DNA from: Burkholderiales bacterium Ga0077543
GTDB taxonomy: Bacteria; Pseudomonadota; Gammaproteobacteria; Burkholderiales; Burkholderiaceae_C
Direction: 5' to 3'
Assembly (NCBI GenBank): GCA_001464055.1
Contig: LNET01000068.1
Coordinates: 1 to 45,653, forward strand
Length of the DNA: 45,653 bases
Part shown: positions 16,809 to 24,571 of the stretch, piece by piece
Numbering within the stretch: position 1 is the first letter of the stretch
How the letters are laid out: each line of letters starts with the position of its first letter
The notes under the pieces: model-generated
Seen by the model: the letters and a program-made list of their open reading frames with translations, nothing else
The model's database searches: none
Told to the model about the DNA's origin: nothing
Program-made: the position numbers and the translations under genes

Positions 16809-18293
16809 TCAACTTGCTCCATTACCAGTGGATCCGAAAGTCTTCAATCGCAGGGTTCGGATGGCCGAACCGAGCTCGCCGATGATCGGGTGCCGCAGTA
16901 CCCAGCCGGCCAGCAACCAGGCCAGGAAGCCCGTCGCCGCCGCAAGCAAGAGCCTGCCTGGAACCGACATTTCAGCATCGCGCAGCATGATCACTGTGGC
17001 TGCGACTGCCGAAACGGAAAAAAGTGCCAGCACTGCACTGCCCAGGCTGGGCAGCACCAGCGCTTTCCAGCCCAGCCCCAGCGCAGCCTGAAGCTGGGCC
17101 CTGCAAAGCAGCAGCATCACCGTGCTGCTCAACAAGCCCACCGCGGCCACCGCCTGCAGGCTGTGCTGGGCAGCGAGTATCACGCCGACGATGTGAACCG
17201 GCGCCACCCAGGCCGCCAATCGCAGCCGGCGTCGTACGTGGCCGGTGGCCGAAAGCAGCTGCGGGACCAGTTCGTACAGCGCGGCTGGCAGTGCTGCCAG
17301 CGCCAGCGTGCTGGCCAACGGTGCCGCCGCCAGCCATTGATGGCCGAACAGCAGCGAGATGATCTCGGGCGCGCACAAGGCCACGAAACCGAAGAACGGC
17401 CAGCTGATGCTGGTGTACAGCGCCGTGGCCCGGGCCAAGGCCAGCCCGACCGGCTGGCCGGCGCGATGGGCTTCGGCGAACATCGGTGTGCTGACACGCA
17501 CCACCGCATCGGCCACGTGGCTGTGGAACATTTCCACCAGTCCATAGGCGCGACTGAAAAGCCCGACGGCTTCGAAGTTGAAACTTTTGGCGATCACGGG
17601 TTCGTGCACGTTCTTGGCCAAGGTTTCGATCAGGCGTGACCCCATGTAGGCCAGCCCGTAGCTCAGCACTTCCCGACCGTGCCGCAGTGCGGCCTGCGGC
17701 GATGGCAGCACGAAGCTGCTGCGCGGTGCAAGCCAGGCGATGAGCAGCGTCTGTGTCAGCACCCCTGCCAGGGGCCCCCAGGCCAGCGCCAGCGTGCCAT
17801 GACCACGCATCGCCAGCACGACCGCAACGGTTGCGCCCACGCTGTTGTTGGCCGTCTGCAGCCAGAAGATACGGCGGAAGGCCATGTCCCTGTTCAGCAA
17901 GGCGAATGCAGGCGACGACAGCGGCAGCAACAGGAAGTGCATGACCATCACGCTGAGCACCTGCGCCACCATGGGCTCGCCGAACCAGGCGGCCACGGCG
18001 TGCCGGGACAGCCAGATCAGCCCGGCCAGCAGCCACGCGGCTGCCAGGGCGACGCCGAAGGCTGCCTGCAATCGCTCGCGGCCCAGCTCCTGCGCCTGGA
18101 TCAGGTACTCGCTGACCCCGAAGTCGCGCACGATCGCCGCCACGGCCAGCAAGGCAGCGCACAGCGAATACACCCCCACCTGGGCGGGTGTCAGCAGCCG
18201 CGCCAGCACCAAGGTGCTTGCCAGCGTCACGACGAAGCTGGCGTGTCGCTCGGCGAACGACCAGGCCAGCGCGCTGCGGGTCGAGAGTTTCAT
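16809..18293 (-). CDS. Polysaccharide flippase (Wzx-like, MOP superfamily), copy B
   Basis: The 494-residue polytopic membrane protein begins MKLSTRSALAWSFAERHAS and has ARLLTPAQVGVYSL, matching the Wzx/oligosaccharide flippase family and its paralogue at 12207-13661. Conserved blocks between the copies include RDFGVSEYLIQ, SSPAFALLNR, EAVGLFSRAYGLVEMF, SWPFFGFVAL and CAPEIIS. It probably exports an undecaprenyl-linked glycan. It starts 28 bases after the GNAT-family gene and is coupled to the TPR gene downstream. Two flippases in one operon could mean two different lipid-linked substrates, or a tandem duplication followed by insertion of three genes between the copies. Confidence 0.92.
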   Translation of the reverse strand: MKLSTRSALAWSFAERHASFVVTLASTLVLARLLTPAQVGVYSLCAALLAVAAIVRDFGVSEYLIQAQELGRERLQAAFGVALAAAWLLAGLIWLSRHAVAAWFGEPMVAQVLSVMVMHFLLLPLSSPAFALLNRDMAFRRIFWLQTANNSVGATVAVVLAMRGHGTLALAWGPLAGVLTQTLLIAWLAPRSSFVLPSPQAALRHGREVLSYGLAYMGSRLIETLAKNVHEPVIAKSFNFEAVGLFSRAYGLVEMFHSHVADAVVRVSTPMFAEAHRAGQPVGLALARATALYTSISWPFFGFVALCAPEIISLLFGHQWLAAAPLASTLALAALPAALYELVPQLLSATGHVRRRLRLAAWVAPVHIVGVILAAQHSLQAVAAVGLLSSTVMLLLCRAQLQAALGLGWKALVLPSLGSAVLALFSVSAVAATVIMLRDAEMSVPGRLLLAAATGFLAWLLAGWVLRHPIIGELGSAIRTLRLKTFGSTGNGAS

Positions 18294-18321
18294 CGCACGG
18301 GGTCTGCATGGGCGCGCAAAG

Positions 18322-19404
18322 TCAGGCAGTCCCGGAAGCAGAAGCCGACACGGGTGTCGCGACGGCTGCTCCAGCAGCGCGCGAGGACCCTGCACGCAAC
18401 CCGCGCAACCTGTCATGCAAGCTGCGCACCAGCGGCCACCGGTACGCCGTGGCGTGAAACAGCCGCCGCTCCTGCACCGTCCAGCGCGTATGCCATTCCA
18501 GCGTCTTGCCGTAGAACTCGATGCGGCGGTAGCGCCCCTCGTCCCACCAGGCCTTGAACTCGTCGTGGCGCATCAGGGTGCTGGGCGACAGGTTCTTGTG
18601 GGCCTCGTCGTAGGCGGTCTTCAGGATGACGACGAGCGGGCCGTTGTCGATGCACAGGTCCATCGCCACCACCTGTTCGCCAAACCAGTAGCGCACCACA
18701 CGGCCCTGGCCGGCGGCGCAGAAGTTCTGCAGCATCTGCGTGTAGAACCGGCCCTGGTCGTTGTCGGGGTGGATGGCGGTGCCGCCTTCGGCTTTCCAGC
18801 CGGCAGTTTCCAGCGCGCCGTATTGCGCGATGGCGGCAGGCACGTGCGCAGCATCGGTGACCGTGTCCAGGCGCGCCGGGCGGCCTTCGGCAGCCAGCTT
18901 GTTGTGGGCCTTGCGCGTGTTCTGGCGCAGGTTCTTGCCTCGCCCTTCCCAGTAATCGGCCCAGCTCCCGGCGATGTCCACCCAAGACGTGTCGATGTAG
19001 TCCAGCGTGCGCAGCGCGCCGCTGTCGGCGGGGCGCTGCAGCAGCCGCGGGTCCAGCTGGGTCAGCCCCAGGCCCAGCGTCAGGCCCGGCAGGGCCTGCA
19101 TCAGGGTGCTGCTGCGTGCTGCAAGGTCGTCTTCGGCGTGGCACAGCCATGGCCCCAGCGGCAGCTGCGAAGGCTGGAAGGTCTGCCACATGCCGCGGCC
19201 TGCAGGCTGCAGCAGCGCCGCGGCGTCCGGCCGGCCATCCGTGATGTGAACTGCCAGCAGTTCGCGGCCGCTGCCAAAGACCTGCAGCAACGGGCCGATG
19301 AAGGCCGACTGAAGGAAAGGCGTGTCGGTGCTGCTGCGCTGCAGGGCATCCCAGGCGTGGGCATGCTCTGCAAAGCGGGCGGCGGGGGCGAACTGCCAGG
19401 TCAT
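18322..19404 (-). CDS. GNAT-fold acyltransferase (BioF2/CelD-like, Acetyltransf_6)
   Basis: The protein has 360 residues. It starts with a segment common in these tandem-GNAT proteins (STDTPFLQSAFIGPLL) and has the second-domain features GKNLRQNTRKAHNKL near 160, LETAGWKAEGGTA and later YDEAHKNLSPSTLM and RIEFYGKTLEWH. Proteins of this type occur in polysaccharide loci and in exosortase clusters, where they are thought to acylate an amino sugar or other amine. With an aminotransferase directly upstream, N-acylation of the amino sugar that enzyme makes is a sensible inference. It begins 58 bases after the aminotransferase gene. The acyl donor (CoA, carrier protein or tRNA) is not evident. Confidence 0.8.
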   Translation of the reverse strand: MTWQFAPAARFAEHAHAWDALQRSSTDTPFLQSAFIGPLLQVFGSGRELLAVHITDGRPDAAALLQPAGRGMWQTFQPSQLPLGPWLCHAEDDLAARSSTLMQALPGLTLGLGLTQLDPRLLQRPADSGALRTLDYIDTSWVDIAGSWADYWEGRGKNLRQNTRKAHNKLAAEGRPARLDTVTDAAHVPAAIAQYGALETAGWKAEGGTAIHPDNDQGRFYTQMLQNFCAAGQGRVVRYWFGEQVVAMDLCIDNGPLVVILKTAYDEAHKNLSPSTLMRHDEFKAWWDEGRYRRIEFYGKTLEWHTRWTVQERRLFHATAYRWPLVRSLHDRLRGLRAGSSRAAGAAVATPVSASASGTA

Positions 19405-19462
19405 GGGTGTCGATGTCTGCGCAAGGAAAGGGGGAAGGCGGTGGCGCCGATGGTAGGCGCCG

Positions 19463-20650
19463 CTAGAGGTTGTACAGGTCGACCAGGGCGGCGACGAAGT
19501 TGTCGATGTCGGCGTCGCTCATGTCCTGGTGGCAGGCCAGCTGCAGCACATGGTGCGACCAGCGCCGGCCATGGTCGCCCGGCAGGCTGGGCACCTCGGG
19601 CCACATCCGGTCCCAGCGAAACACCGGCATGCGGCGGCGCAGATCCACGTAGCCCGGGTCGGGCTGGTCGACCCACAGCGGGAAGACATAAGGCGCACAG
19701 TCGGCAGGCAGATGCGGCCGCAAGGGCCGCAGGCCGGTGTGGCCGGACAAACCGCGCGCCAGCCGCTCGTAGTGCTGTCGGCGGCGCGCGACGATGCGTT
19801 CACGCGGCATCACCCGCCCCAGCCAGCGGCTGGCGGCGCTGAGCCGCCGGTGCGCCAGGGCGCTGTCGATGGCCCGTTCGGCGCTCGACAGCGGTGCTGC
19901 CGGCGCTGGTATTTCGGCAGTGCCGCCCAGCGTGTCGACGAAGCGGCTGCCCCCGCTGCGCAGGTAGCGCAGCAGGCCCAGGCTGCCTGAGATGAGGCCG
20001 TTGAATCCGGTCAGCCGCCCCTGTACGGCGCCGACCTCGATGATGTCCATCGCAGCACGCAACTGCGGCCCCAGGCCGCAGGCCGCCAGCGCAGGCACCC
20101 GTGCCGGCAACGCCAGGCCGCGGTTGACGACGAGGCAGCCCCCTTCGGGCACGGGCAGGAACTTGGTCAGGCTGGCGATCGCCACATCGCCCCAGGTGCC
20201 GATGGGACGGTCGCCACTGCGGCCGAAGAGGGCGTGGGCGCAGTCCTCGATCAGCGCGATGCGGCGTTCGTTGCACCAGGCGCGAATCCGGGCCATGGGC
20301 TGTGGTAGACCGAAAAAGTGCGCCGCCAGCAACACCCGCACGCCTGTCAAGTCTTGCTGCTGCAGCCAGTGCAGCTGCGGCGTGCCGTGTTCGTCCAGAG
20401 GGTAGAAGGCGACCCTGGCGCCCAGGTTGGCGGCCGGGGCCACCATCGTCGGGCAGTGGTAGCTGGGCAGCAGCACGGTGTCGCCGGGCCCCACGCCCAG
20501 GGTTTCAAGCGCCAGCAGGATGGCAGCTCGGCCGCTGGTGCTGTAGTGCAGGCCGGGCAGGCTCAACAGGCAAGGTGTGCTCGAAGCGCGGGCGCCGTCG
20601 AACGACTGCCAGCCGAACACCGGCAGGCGGGGAATGGGCTCGCGGTTCAT
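19463..20650 (-). CDS. DegT/DnrJ/EryC1/StrS-family PLP aminotransferase
   Basis: The protein has 395 residues. It has the fold-type I features of sugar aminotransferases: TSGRAAILLAL near 38-48, LLPSYHCPTMV near 60-70, an EDCAHALFG motif with Asp136 that contacts the PLP ring nitrogen, and SLTKFLPVPEGG with the Schiff-base lysine at 163. The family converts nucleotide-keto-sugars to amino sugars. It may supply the substrate for the neighbouring GNAT enzyme. Its start codon overlaps the stop of the hydrolase-1 gene by 4 bases (ATGA). The Gln usual in the EDxAQ motif is His here, a variation seen in distant members, so the substrate may not be a typical nucleotide sugar. Confidence 0.88.
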   Translation of the reverse strand: MNREPIPRLPVFGWQSFDGARASSTPCLLSLPGLHYSTSGRAAILLALETLGVGPGDTVLLPSYHCPTMVAPAANLGARVAFYPLDEHGTPQLHWLQQQDLTGVRVLLAAHFFGLPQPMARIRAWCNERRIALIEDCAHALFGRSGDRPIGTWGDVAIASLTKFLPVPEGGCLVVNRGLALPARVPALAACGLGPQLRAAMDIIEVGAVQGRLTGFNGLISGSLGLLRYLRSGGSRFVDTLGGTAEIPAPAAPLSSAERAIDSALAHRRLSAASRWLGRVMPRERIVARRRQHYERLARGLSGHTGLRPLRPHLPADCAPYVFPLWVDQPDPGYVDLRRRMPVFRWDRMWPEVPSLPGDHGRRWSHHVLQLACHQDMSDADIDNFVAALVDLYNL

Positions 20651-21594
20651 GCAGCCGCTACCCGTGGCGGGGTCGGGAAATGCCGCGCCAGCCAGTCGGT
20701 GGTGGCGATCTCGGCGGCGCGCTGGGCGTCCGGGTGGCTGCAGGTGTGGTCGGCGCCGGCCAGGGTCACGCGTTCGGGCGGGCGCTGCCGCAAGGCCTGC
20801 TGCCAGCCGGGGTCAGAGGCACAGAACTCGCCGAATTCCTGCGCGGTGGCGTCGCGCTCGCTCAGCAGCAGCAGCACCGGGCCGCCAAAGGCCGACCAGG
20901 CCCTGGCCATGCGCTGCTGGAAGGGCAGGTCGGTCGCGCCTGCCGAGGCCGCGGCCTCGGCGTCAGCCTGGCGGCCTGCACGTGCCTGGCGCAGGTTGTC
21001 CAGCAGGTCTTTCAGCGCTTTGCCCGCGACGCCGCCGCTGAGCAGCTTGCGCCAGAAGGCCGGTTCCATCAAACGCTGCCGGTAATAGTGCTTGACCTGC
21101 ACCTGGGCCAGGCTGGTGGCCGACCGCACCCAGGGGTTCAGCAGGCACAGGCCGGCCACAGGCGGGCGGGCCAGGCCGGCGGGGCCCGGCTGCAACGACA
21201 GCAGCGCTGCCGAGGCGCCGTCGCACAACCCCCACAGCACGACCCTGCGAACGCCGGGAACGGCCTGCAGCAAGGCGGCGCTGGCAGCCTGGACATCGGC
21301 GTCCAGGGCTTCGAAGCTGCGAGGCGCGCCGGCGCTGTCGCCCATGCCACGCACGTCGAAGCGCAGCACGGCGTATCCCGCGCGGGCCAGGCAGCGGGCG
21401 AGCAGGGTGAACTGGCGGTGGGCGCCGGCGCGGTACTGCGGGCCTCCGACGACGACGACCACGCCCGTATCGGCCAGCCCTGCCGCCGGGCGGGCGACGA
21501 TGCCCAGCAGCGCCTGTCCGGCGCAGTCGAACGACAGCGCCTCTTCGACGACGCCGTCTGCGCGCGCGGGGACGGCGTCGGCCCCGGCGGTCAT
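20647..21594 (-). CDS. Alpha/beta hydrolase, exosortase A system-associated hydrolase 1 type
   Basis: The 315-residue protein has an alpha/beta-hydrolase fold, with VVVVGGPQYRAGAHRQF near 45-61, LRFDVRGMGDSAG near 77-89 and the nucleophile elbow WGLCDGAS around Cys124. A later SERDATAQEF supplies a candidate acid and a GADHTCSHPD segment the histidine. A cysteine nucleophile, as in dienelactone hydrolase, replaces the usual serine. The order of genes and the motifs match the family TIGR03100 that I recall from XrtA loci. Its role is not established; release or editing of an acyl group from the carrier protein is possible. Its ATG overlaps the hydrolase-2 stop by 4 bases, and its own stop overlaps the aminotransferase start. 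Confidence 0.85.
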   Translation of the reverse strand: MTAGADAVPARADGVVEEALSFDCAGQALLGIVARPAAGLADTGVVVVVGGPQYRAGAHRQFTLLARCLARAGYAVLRFDVRGMGDSAGAPRSFEALDADVQAASAALLQAVPGVRRVVLWGLCDGASAALLSLQPGPAGLARPPVAGLCLLNPWVRSATSLAQVQVKHYYRQRLMEPAFWRKLLSGGVAGKALKDLLDNLRQARAGRQADAEAAASAGATDLPFQQRMARAWSAFGGPVLLLLSERDATAQEFGEFCASDPGWQQALRQRPPERVTLAGADHTCSHPDAQRAAEIATTDWLARHFPTPPRVAAA

Positions 21595-22463
21595 GACAGC
21601 GGCTCGGCCATGGCGCGCGGCTGCGCTTCGGTCTGGTCGCTCAACGCCGCCAGGCTGGCGCTGATCAGGGCTGGCGCGTCTTCGATCTCCACCGTCTGCC
21701 AGAACGCCGGGCCGGCAACGACCTGGGTCTGCACGGCATGGCCCGCCGCCCGCCACTCATCGACACGCGGCGTGGAAGCGGGCAGCAGTGTCGCCTCAAG
21801 CCGGGTCGAGAGCTCCAGCCACACCACCCGGCCGGGCGCGTGTCCCGGCTGTTCCGGGGGTGGGGTCAGCGCTGCCTGTTCCAGGCCTTGCGCCAGTGCT
21901 GGCGACAGGGGGTAGCCGGCGATGTGCTGCACCTGGCCGGCGGCCAGGCCACGCCGCGCGGCGTCGATCACGCCCTTGGCGTCGCCTTGCAGTTCGGCGG
22001 CACCTTTCAGCCGCAGGAACTGCTGCAGCAGCACCCGGCCGCTGGATGCGGGTTGCCAGAACAGAAAATGGCAGCGCGGCGCGAGCCTGGCAGCGGCCTG
22101 CACCGCCACCAGGGCACCGGCGCGCAAGCCCCACAGCCAAAGCTGGCCCTGGGCGGCGGCCGGATAGCGGGCCACGAGCCATTGCGCAGCCAGCACGGCA
22201 TCGTCGACCCAGCCGGTCCAGCTGGCTTCGGCCCAGGTGTCGCTGCTGTCGCCGCAGCCGTGCAGGTCGACCTGCAGCACCGCGTGGCCGGCTTCGGCCA
22301 GCGCACGCGCCTGCAACGCGGCCATGCGCCGCGCCTTGTTCATCTCCTCGGCCCAGGGGTGCAGGTACAGGACGGCGCCGCGCGCCCGCCCGCCTGCAGC
22401 AGCGTGGTGGATGCACAGACGTTGCCCATGGGCCGCGGGCAAGAAGAAGGCTTCGGCGGCCAC
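21591..22463 (-). CDS. Alpha/beta hydrolase-fold protein, exosortase A system-associated hydrolase 2 type
   Basis: The 290-residue protein shows an alpha/beta-hydrolase layout: LYLHPWAEEMNKARR near 32-46, VDLHGCGDSSD near 65-75 and the elbow WGLRAGAL around Arg114. Arginine sits where a Ser/Cys/Asp nucleophile is expected, so classical hydrolase activity is unlikely. This fits the TIGR03101 family, which as I recall is always found next to hydrolase 1 in XrtA loci. A partner or regulatory subunit for hydrolase 1 is an inference. The start is GTG at 22463, 13 bases after the acyl carrier protein gene, and the stop overlaps the hydrolase-1 start. Confidence 0.83.
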   Translation of the reverse strand: MAAEAFFLPAAHGQRLCIHHAAAGGRARGAVLYLHPWAEEMNKARRMAALQARALAEAGHAVLQVDLHGCGDSSDTWAEASWTGWVDDAVLAAQWLVARYPAAAQGQLWLWGLRAGALVAVQAAARLAPRCHFLFWQPASSGRVLLQQFLRLKGAAELQGDAKGVIDAARRGLAAGQVQHIAGYPLSPALAQGLEQAALTPPPEQPGHAPGRVVWLELSTRLEATLLPASTPRVDEWRAAGHAVQTQVVAGPAFWQTVEIEDAPALISASLAALSDQTEAQPRAMAEPLS

Positions 22464-22476
22464 GTTGGCGCGGTGC

Positions 22477-22728
22477 TCAGTCGCCGAGCTTGGCCTGCAC
22501 GAAGGCGACCAGCGAGCCCACGCTGGCGAAGGTGTCGCCGTCGATGTCGTCGTCGTCGACGATCAGGCCCAGTTGTTCCTCCAGCGAGGTGATCAGGGTC
22601 ACTACGGCCATCGAGTCGAGTTCGGGAATCGCGCCCAGCAGCGGGGTGTCGTCGGTGAACGTGGCCGCGCGTCCGCCCAGGCTCAGTACTTCGTCAAGCA
22701 GGCGTAGGACGTCGTCTCGCACAGTCAT
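22477..22728 (-). CDS. Acyl carrier protein, exosortase-locus type
   Basis: The protein has 83 residues. It is acidic and helical, with a PELDSMAVV motif whose Ser39 should carry the 4'-phosphopantetheine arm, and an acidic helix after it. The length and motif match dedicated carrier proteins rather than the fatty-acid ACP (which usually has DSL). It is the first gene of the 11-gene minus-strand operon and is divergent from the AMP-forming ligase gene that probably loads it. The bound acyl or aminoacyl group is unknown. The ATG at 22728 follows a candidate -10 element (22775-22780) by about 47 bases. Confidence 0.92.
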   Translation of the reverse strand: MTVRDDVLRLLDEVLSLGGRAATFTDDTPLLGAIPELDSMAVVTLITSLEEQLGLIVDDDDIDGDTFASVGSLVAFVQAKLGD

Positions 22729-22969
22729 GTGGGCTCCATGGCCTTGGTGGCGTGGGGGGTCGGGAAAACGCCAAATTCTAGGCGGCGGTCCCGCGCGTGC
22801 CGCTGCCCGGTTCCGTGCCGGACTGCGCAGGCGCGGGGGCTCGAGCGCCGCAGCGCGTGGTCTTGCAGCGACCCTGTGACATACTTTTTTTTGGCAGCGT
22901 CGCGCTTTGGCGCGCCATTGCCCCCCACGCGGCCTTGCGCCGCAGCCTCGCGCCCCGGCGCCCCCATCC
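22729..22969. other. Divergent promoter region between carrier protein operon and ligase-decarboxylase operon
   Basis: This 241-base gap serves both transcripts. It holds a minus-strand TAGAAT hexamer near the carrier protein gene and, on the plus side, a T8 run (22885-22892) preceded by CATACT at 22880-22885, a possible but poorly supported -10. I looked for a sigma-54 -24/-12 pair (TGGCAC-N5-TTGC) of the kind linked to PrsR control of PEP-CTERM genes and did not find one with correct spacing. Confidence 0.5.
22775..22780 (-). promoter_or_regulatory. Candidate -10 element for the carrier-protein operon
   Basis: On the minus strand the hexamer reads TAGAAT, about 47 bases before the carrier protein start, leaving a short leader. 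Hexamers like this are common before Burkholderiales genes. The -35 is not recognisable. Confidence 0.4.
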
Positions 22970-24571
22970 ATGGCCGAATCGACATTCCTGCACGAGCTTC
23001 TGCGCGTGGCCGCCGCGCGCTGGCCGGCGGCCCCGGCGCTGACTCATGGCTCGCAAACCCTGAACTACGCCCAGCTTGACGCGGCGGTGACGGCCTTTGC
23101 CGCCGGCTTGATGCAGCAACAGTTGCCGCGCGCCGGGCGGGTGGGCATCTATCTGGAAAAGCGCGTGGAAACGGTGGTGGCCAGTTTCGGGGCTCCGGCT
23201 GCAGGCGGCGTTTTCGTTCCGATGAACCCGCTGCTCAAGCCCGAGCAGGTGGGTTTCATCGCCCGTGACTGCGGCGTGTGCGTGCTGGTGACATCGCCCG
23301 AACGCCTGGCCTTGCTGGCTCCTGTGCTGGCCGAATGCCCGGCCTTGACCCATGTCGTCACCACTGAGCTTTCGGCCCGCCCGCCGGGCTGGCCCGCCGG
23401 GGTGGCGCTGCACAGCTGGGCCGACTGGTGCGCAGCGCCTGCGACCCCGGGCCACAGGGTCATTGACACCGACATCGTGGCCATCCTCTACACCAGCGGC
23501 AGCACCGGCCGACCCAAGGGTGTGGTGCTGAGCCACCGCAACATGGTTACCGGTGCGAAGAGCGTGGCCAGCTACCTTGGAAACCACCCGGACGACACCC
23601 TGCTGGCGGCGCTGCCGCTGTCCTTCGACGCCGGCTTCAGCCAGCTGACCACGGCTTTCCACAGCGGCGCGCGGGTGGTGCTGCTGAACTACCTGCTGCC
23701 GCGCGACGTGCTCAAGGTGATGGAACGGGAACGGGTCACCGGCCTGACGGCGGTGCCACCGCTGTACATCCAGCTGTCGCAGCTGGCCTGGCCCGAGGCC
23801 ATCGGCCAGCACCTGCGTTACTTCGCCAACACCGGCGGGCGCATGCCGCGCGAAACACTGCAGGCCTTGCGCCAGCGTGTGCCGCAGGCCAGCCCCTTCC
23901 TGATGTACGGCCTGACCGAGGCTTTTCGCAGCACCTACCTGCCGCCCGAGGAAGTCGACCGCCGGCCAGATTCCATCGGCCGCGCGATCCCCAACGCCGA
24001 GATCCTGGTGTTGCGTGAAGACGGCAGCGAATGCGGCCCCGACGAGCCCGGCGAACTGGTCCACCGCGGCGCCCTGGTCGGCCTGGGCTACTGGGGCGAC
24101 GCCGAAAAGACCGCCGAACGCTACAAGCCGCTGCCCCCGGCCCTGGCCGGCCGCGAAGCGGCGCTGCAGCTGCCGGAATTTGCGGTGTTCTCGGGGGACA
24201 CCGTGCGGCGCGACGCCGAGGGCTTCCTGTACTTCATCGGCCGGCGTGACGAAATGATCAAGACCTCGGGCTACCGCGTCAGCCCGACCGAGGTCGAGGA
24301 AGTGCTGTACGCCACCCAGCGTGTGGGCGAATGCGTGGCCTTCGGCGTGGACCACGCCGCGCTGGGCCAGGCCATCCAGGTGATTGCCACCGCGCCCGAC
24401 GGCAGTGCGCAGCTCGACACCGCAGCGCTGCTGGCCGACTGCCGCCAGCGCATGCCTGCTTACATGGTGCCGGCCGGCGTGGCGCCGGCAGCGGGCCCGC
24501 TGCCACGCAACCCCAATGGCAAGATCGACCGCAAGCTGCTCGCCACCCAGTGGGTGGAACGGAACACCTGA
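22970..24571 (+). CDS. AMP-forming acyl/aminoacyl ligase, exosortase A system-associated type
   Basis: The protein has 533 residues. The ANL-superfamily core is complete: LYTSGSTGRPKG at 173-184 (phosphate loop), a YGLTEAF adenine motif, SGDTVRRD, GRRDEMIKTSGYRVSPTEVEE and the terminal NGKIDRK with the catalytic lysine. An A4-like segment LSFDAG (Asp220) resembles the FDxS motif whose aspartate binds the amino group in amino-acid-activating enzymes, so the substrate may be an amino acid rather than a fatty acid. The divergent carrier protein is the expected acceptor. The stop codon touches the ATG of the decarboxylase (TGAATG), implying coupling. The family matches TIGR03098 as I recall it. 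Confidence 0.9.
   Translation: MAESTFLHELLRVAAARWPAAPALTHGSQTLNYAQLDAAVTAFAAGLMQQQLPRAGRVGIYLEKRVETVVASFGAPAAGGVFVPMNPLLKPEQVGFIARDCGVCVLVTSPERLALLAPVLAECPALTHVVTTELSARPPGWPAGVALHSWADWCAAPATPGHRVIDTDIVAILYTSGSTGRPKGVVLSHRNMVTGAKSVASYLGNHPDDTLLAALPLSFDAGFSQLTTAFHSGARVVLLNYLLPRDVLKVMERERVTGLTAVPPLYIQLSQLAWPEAIGQHLRYFANTGGRMPRETLQALRQRVPQASPFLMYGLTEAFRSTYLPPEEVDRRPDSIGRAIPNAEILVLREDGSECGPDEPGELVHRGALVGLGYWGDAEKTAERYKPLPPALAGREAALQLPEFAVFSGDTVRRDAEGFLYFIGRRDEMIKTSGYRVSPTEVEEVLYATQRVGECVAFGVDHAALGQAIQVIATAPDGSAQLDTAALLADCRQRMPAYMVPAGVAPAAGPLPRNPNGKIDRKLLATQWVERNT

Noticed and set aside
22863..22885. TTGCAG and CATACT as a -35/-10 pair for the ligase gene
   Set aside because: Spacing is 11 bases, too short for a sigma-70 promoter.
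22890..22912. TTGGCA-like sequence as a sigma-54 promoter for the ligase gene
   Set aside because: The -24 to -12 distance is off by one base and the TTGC element is missing.
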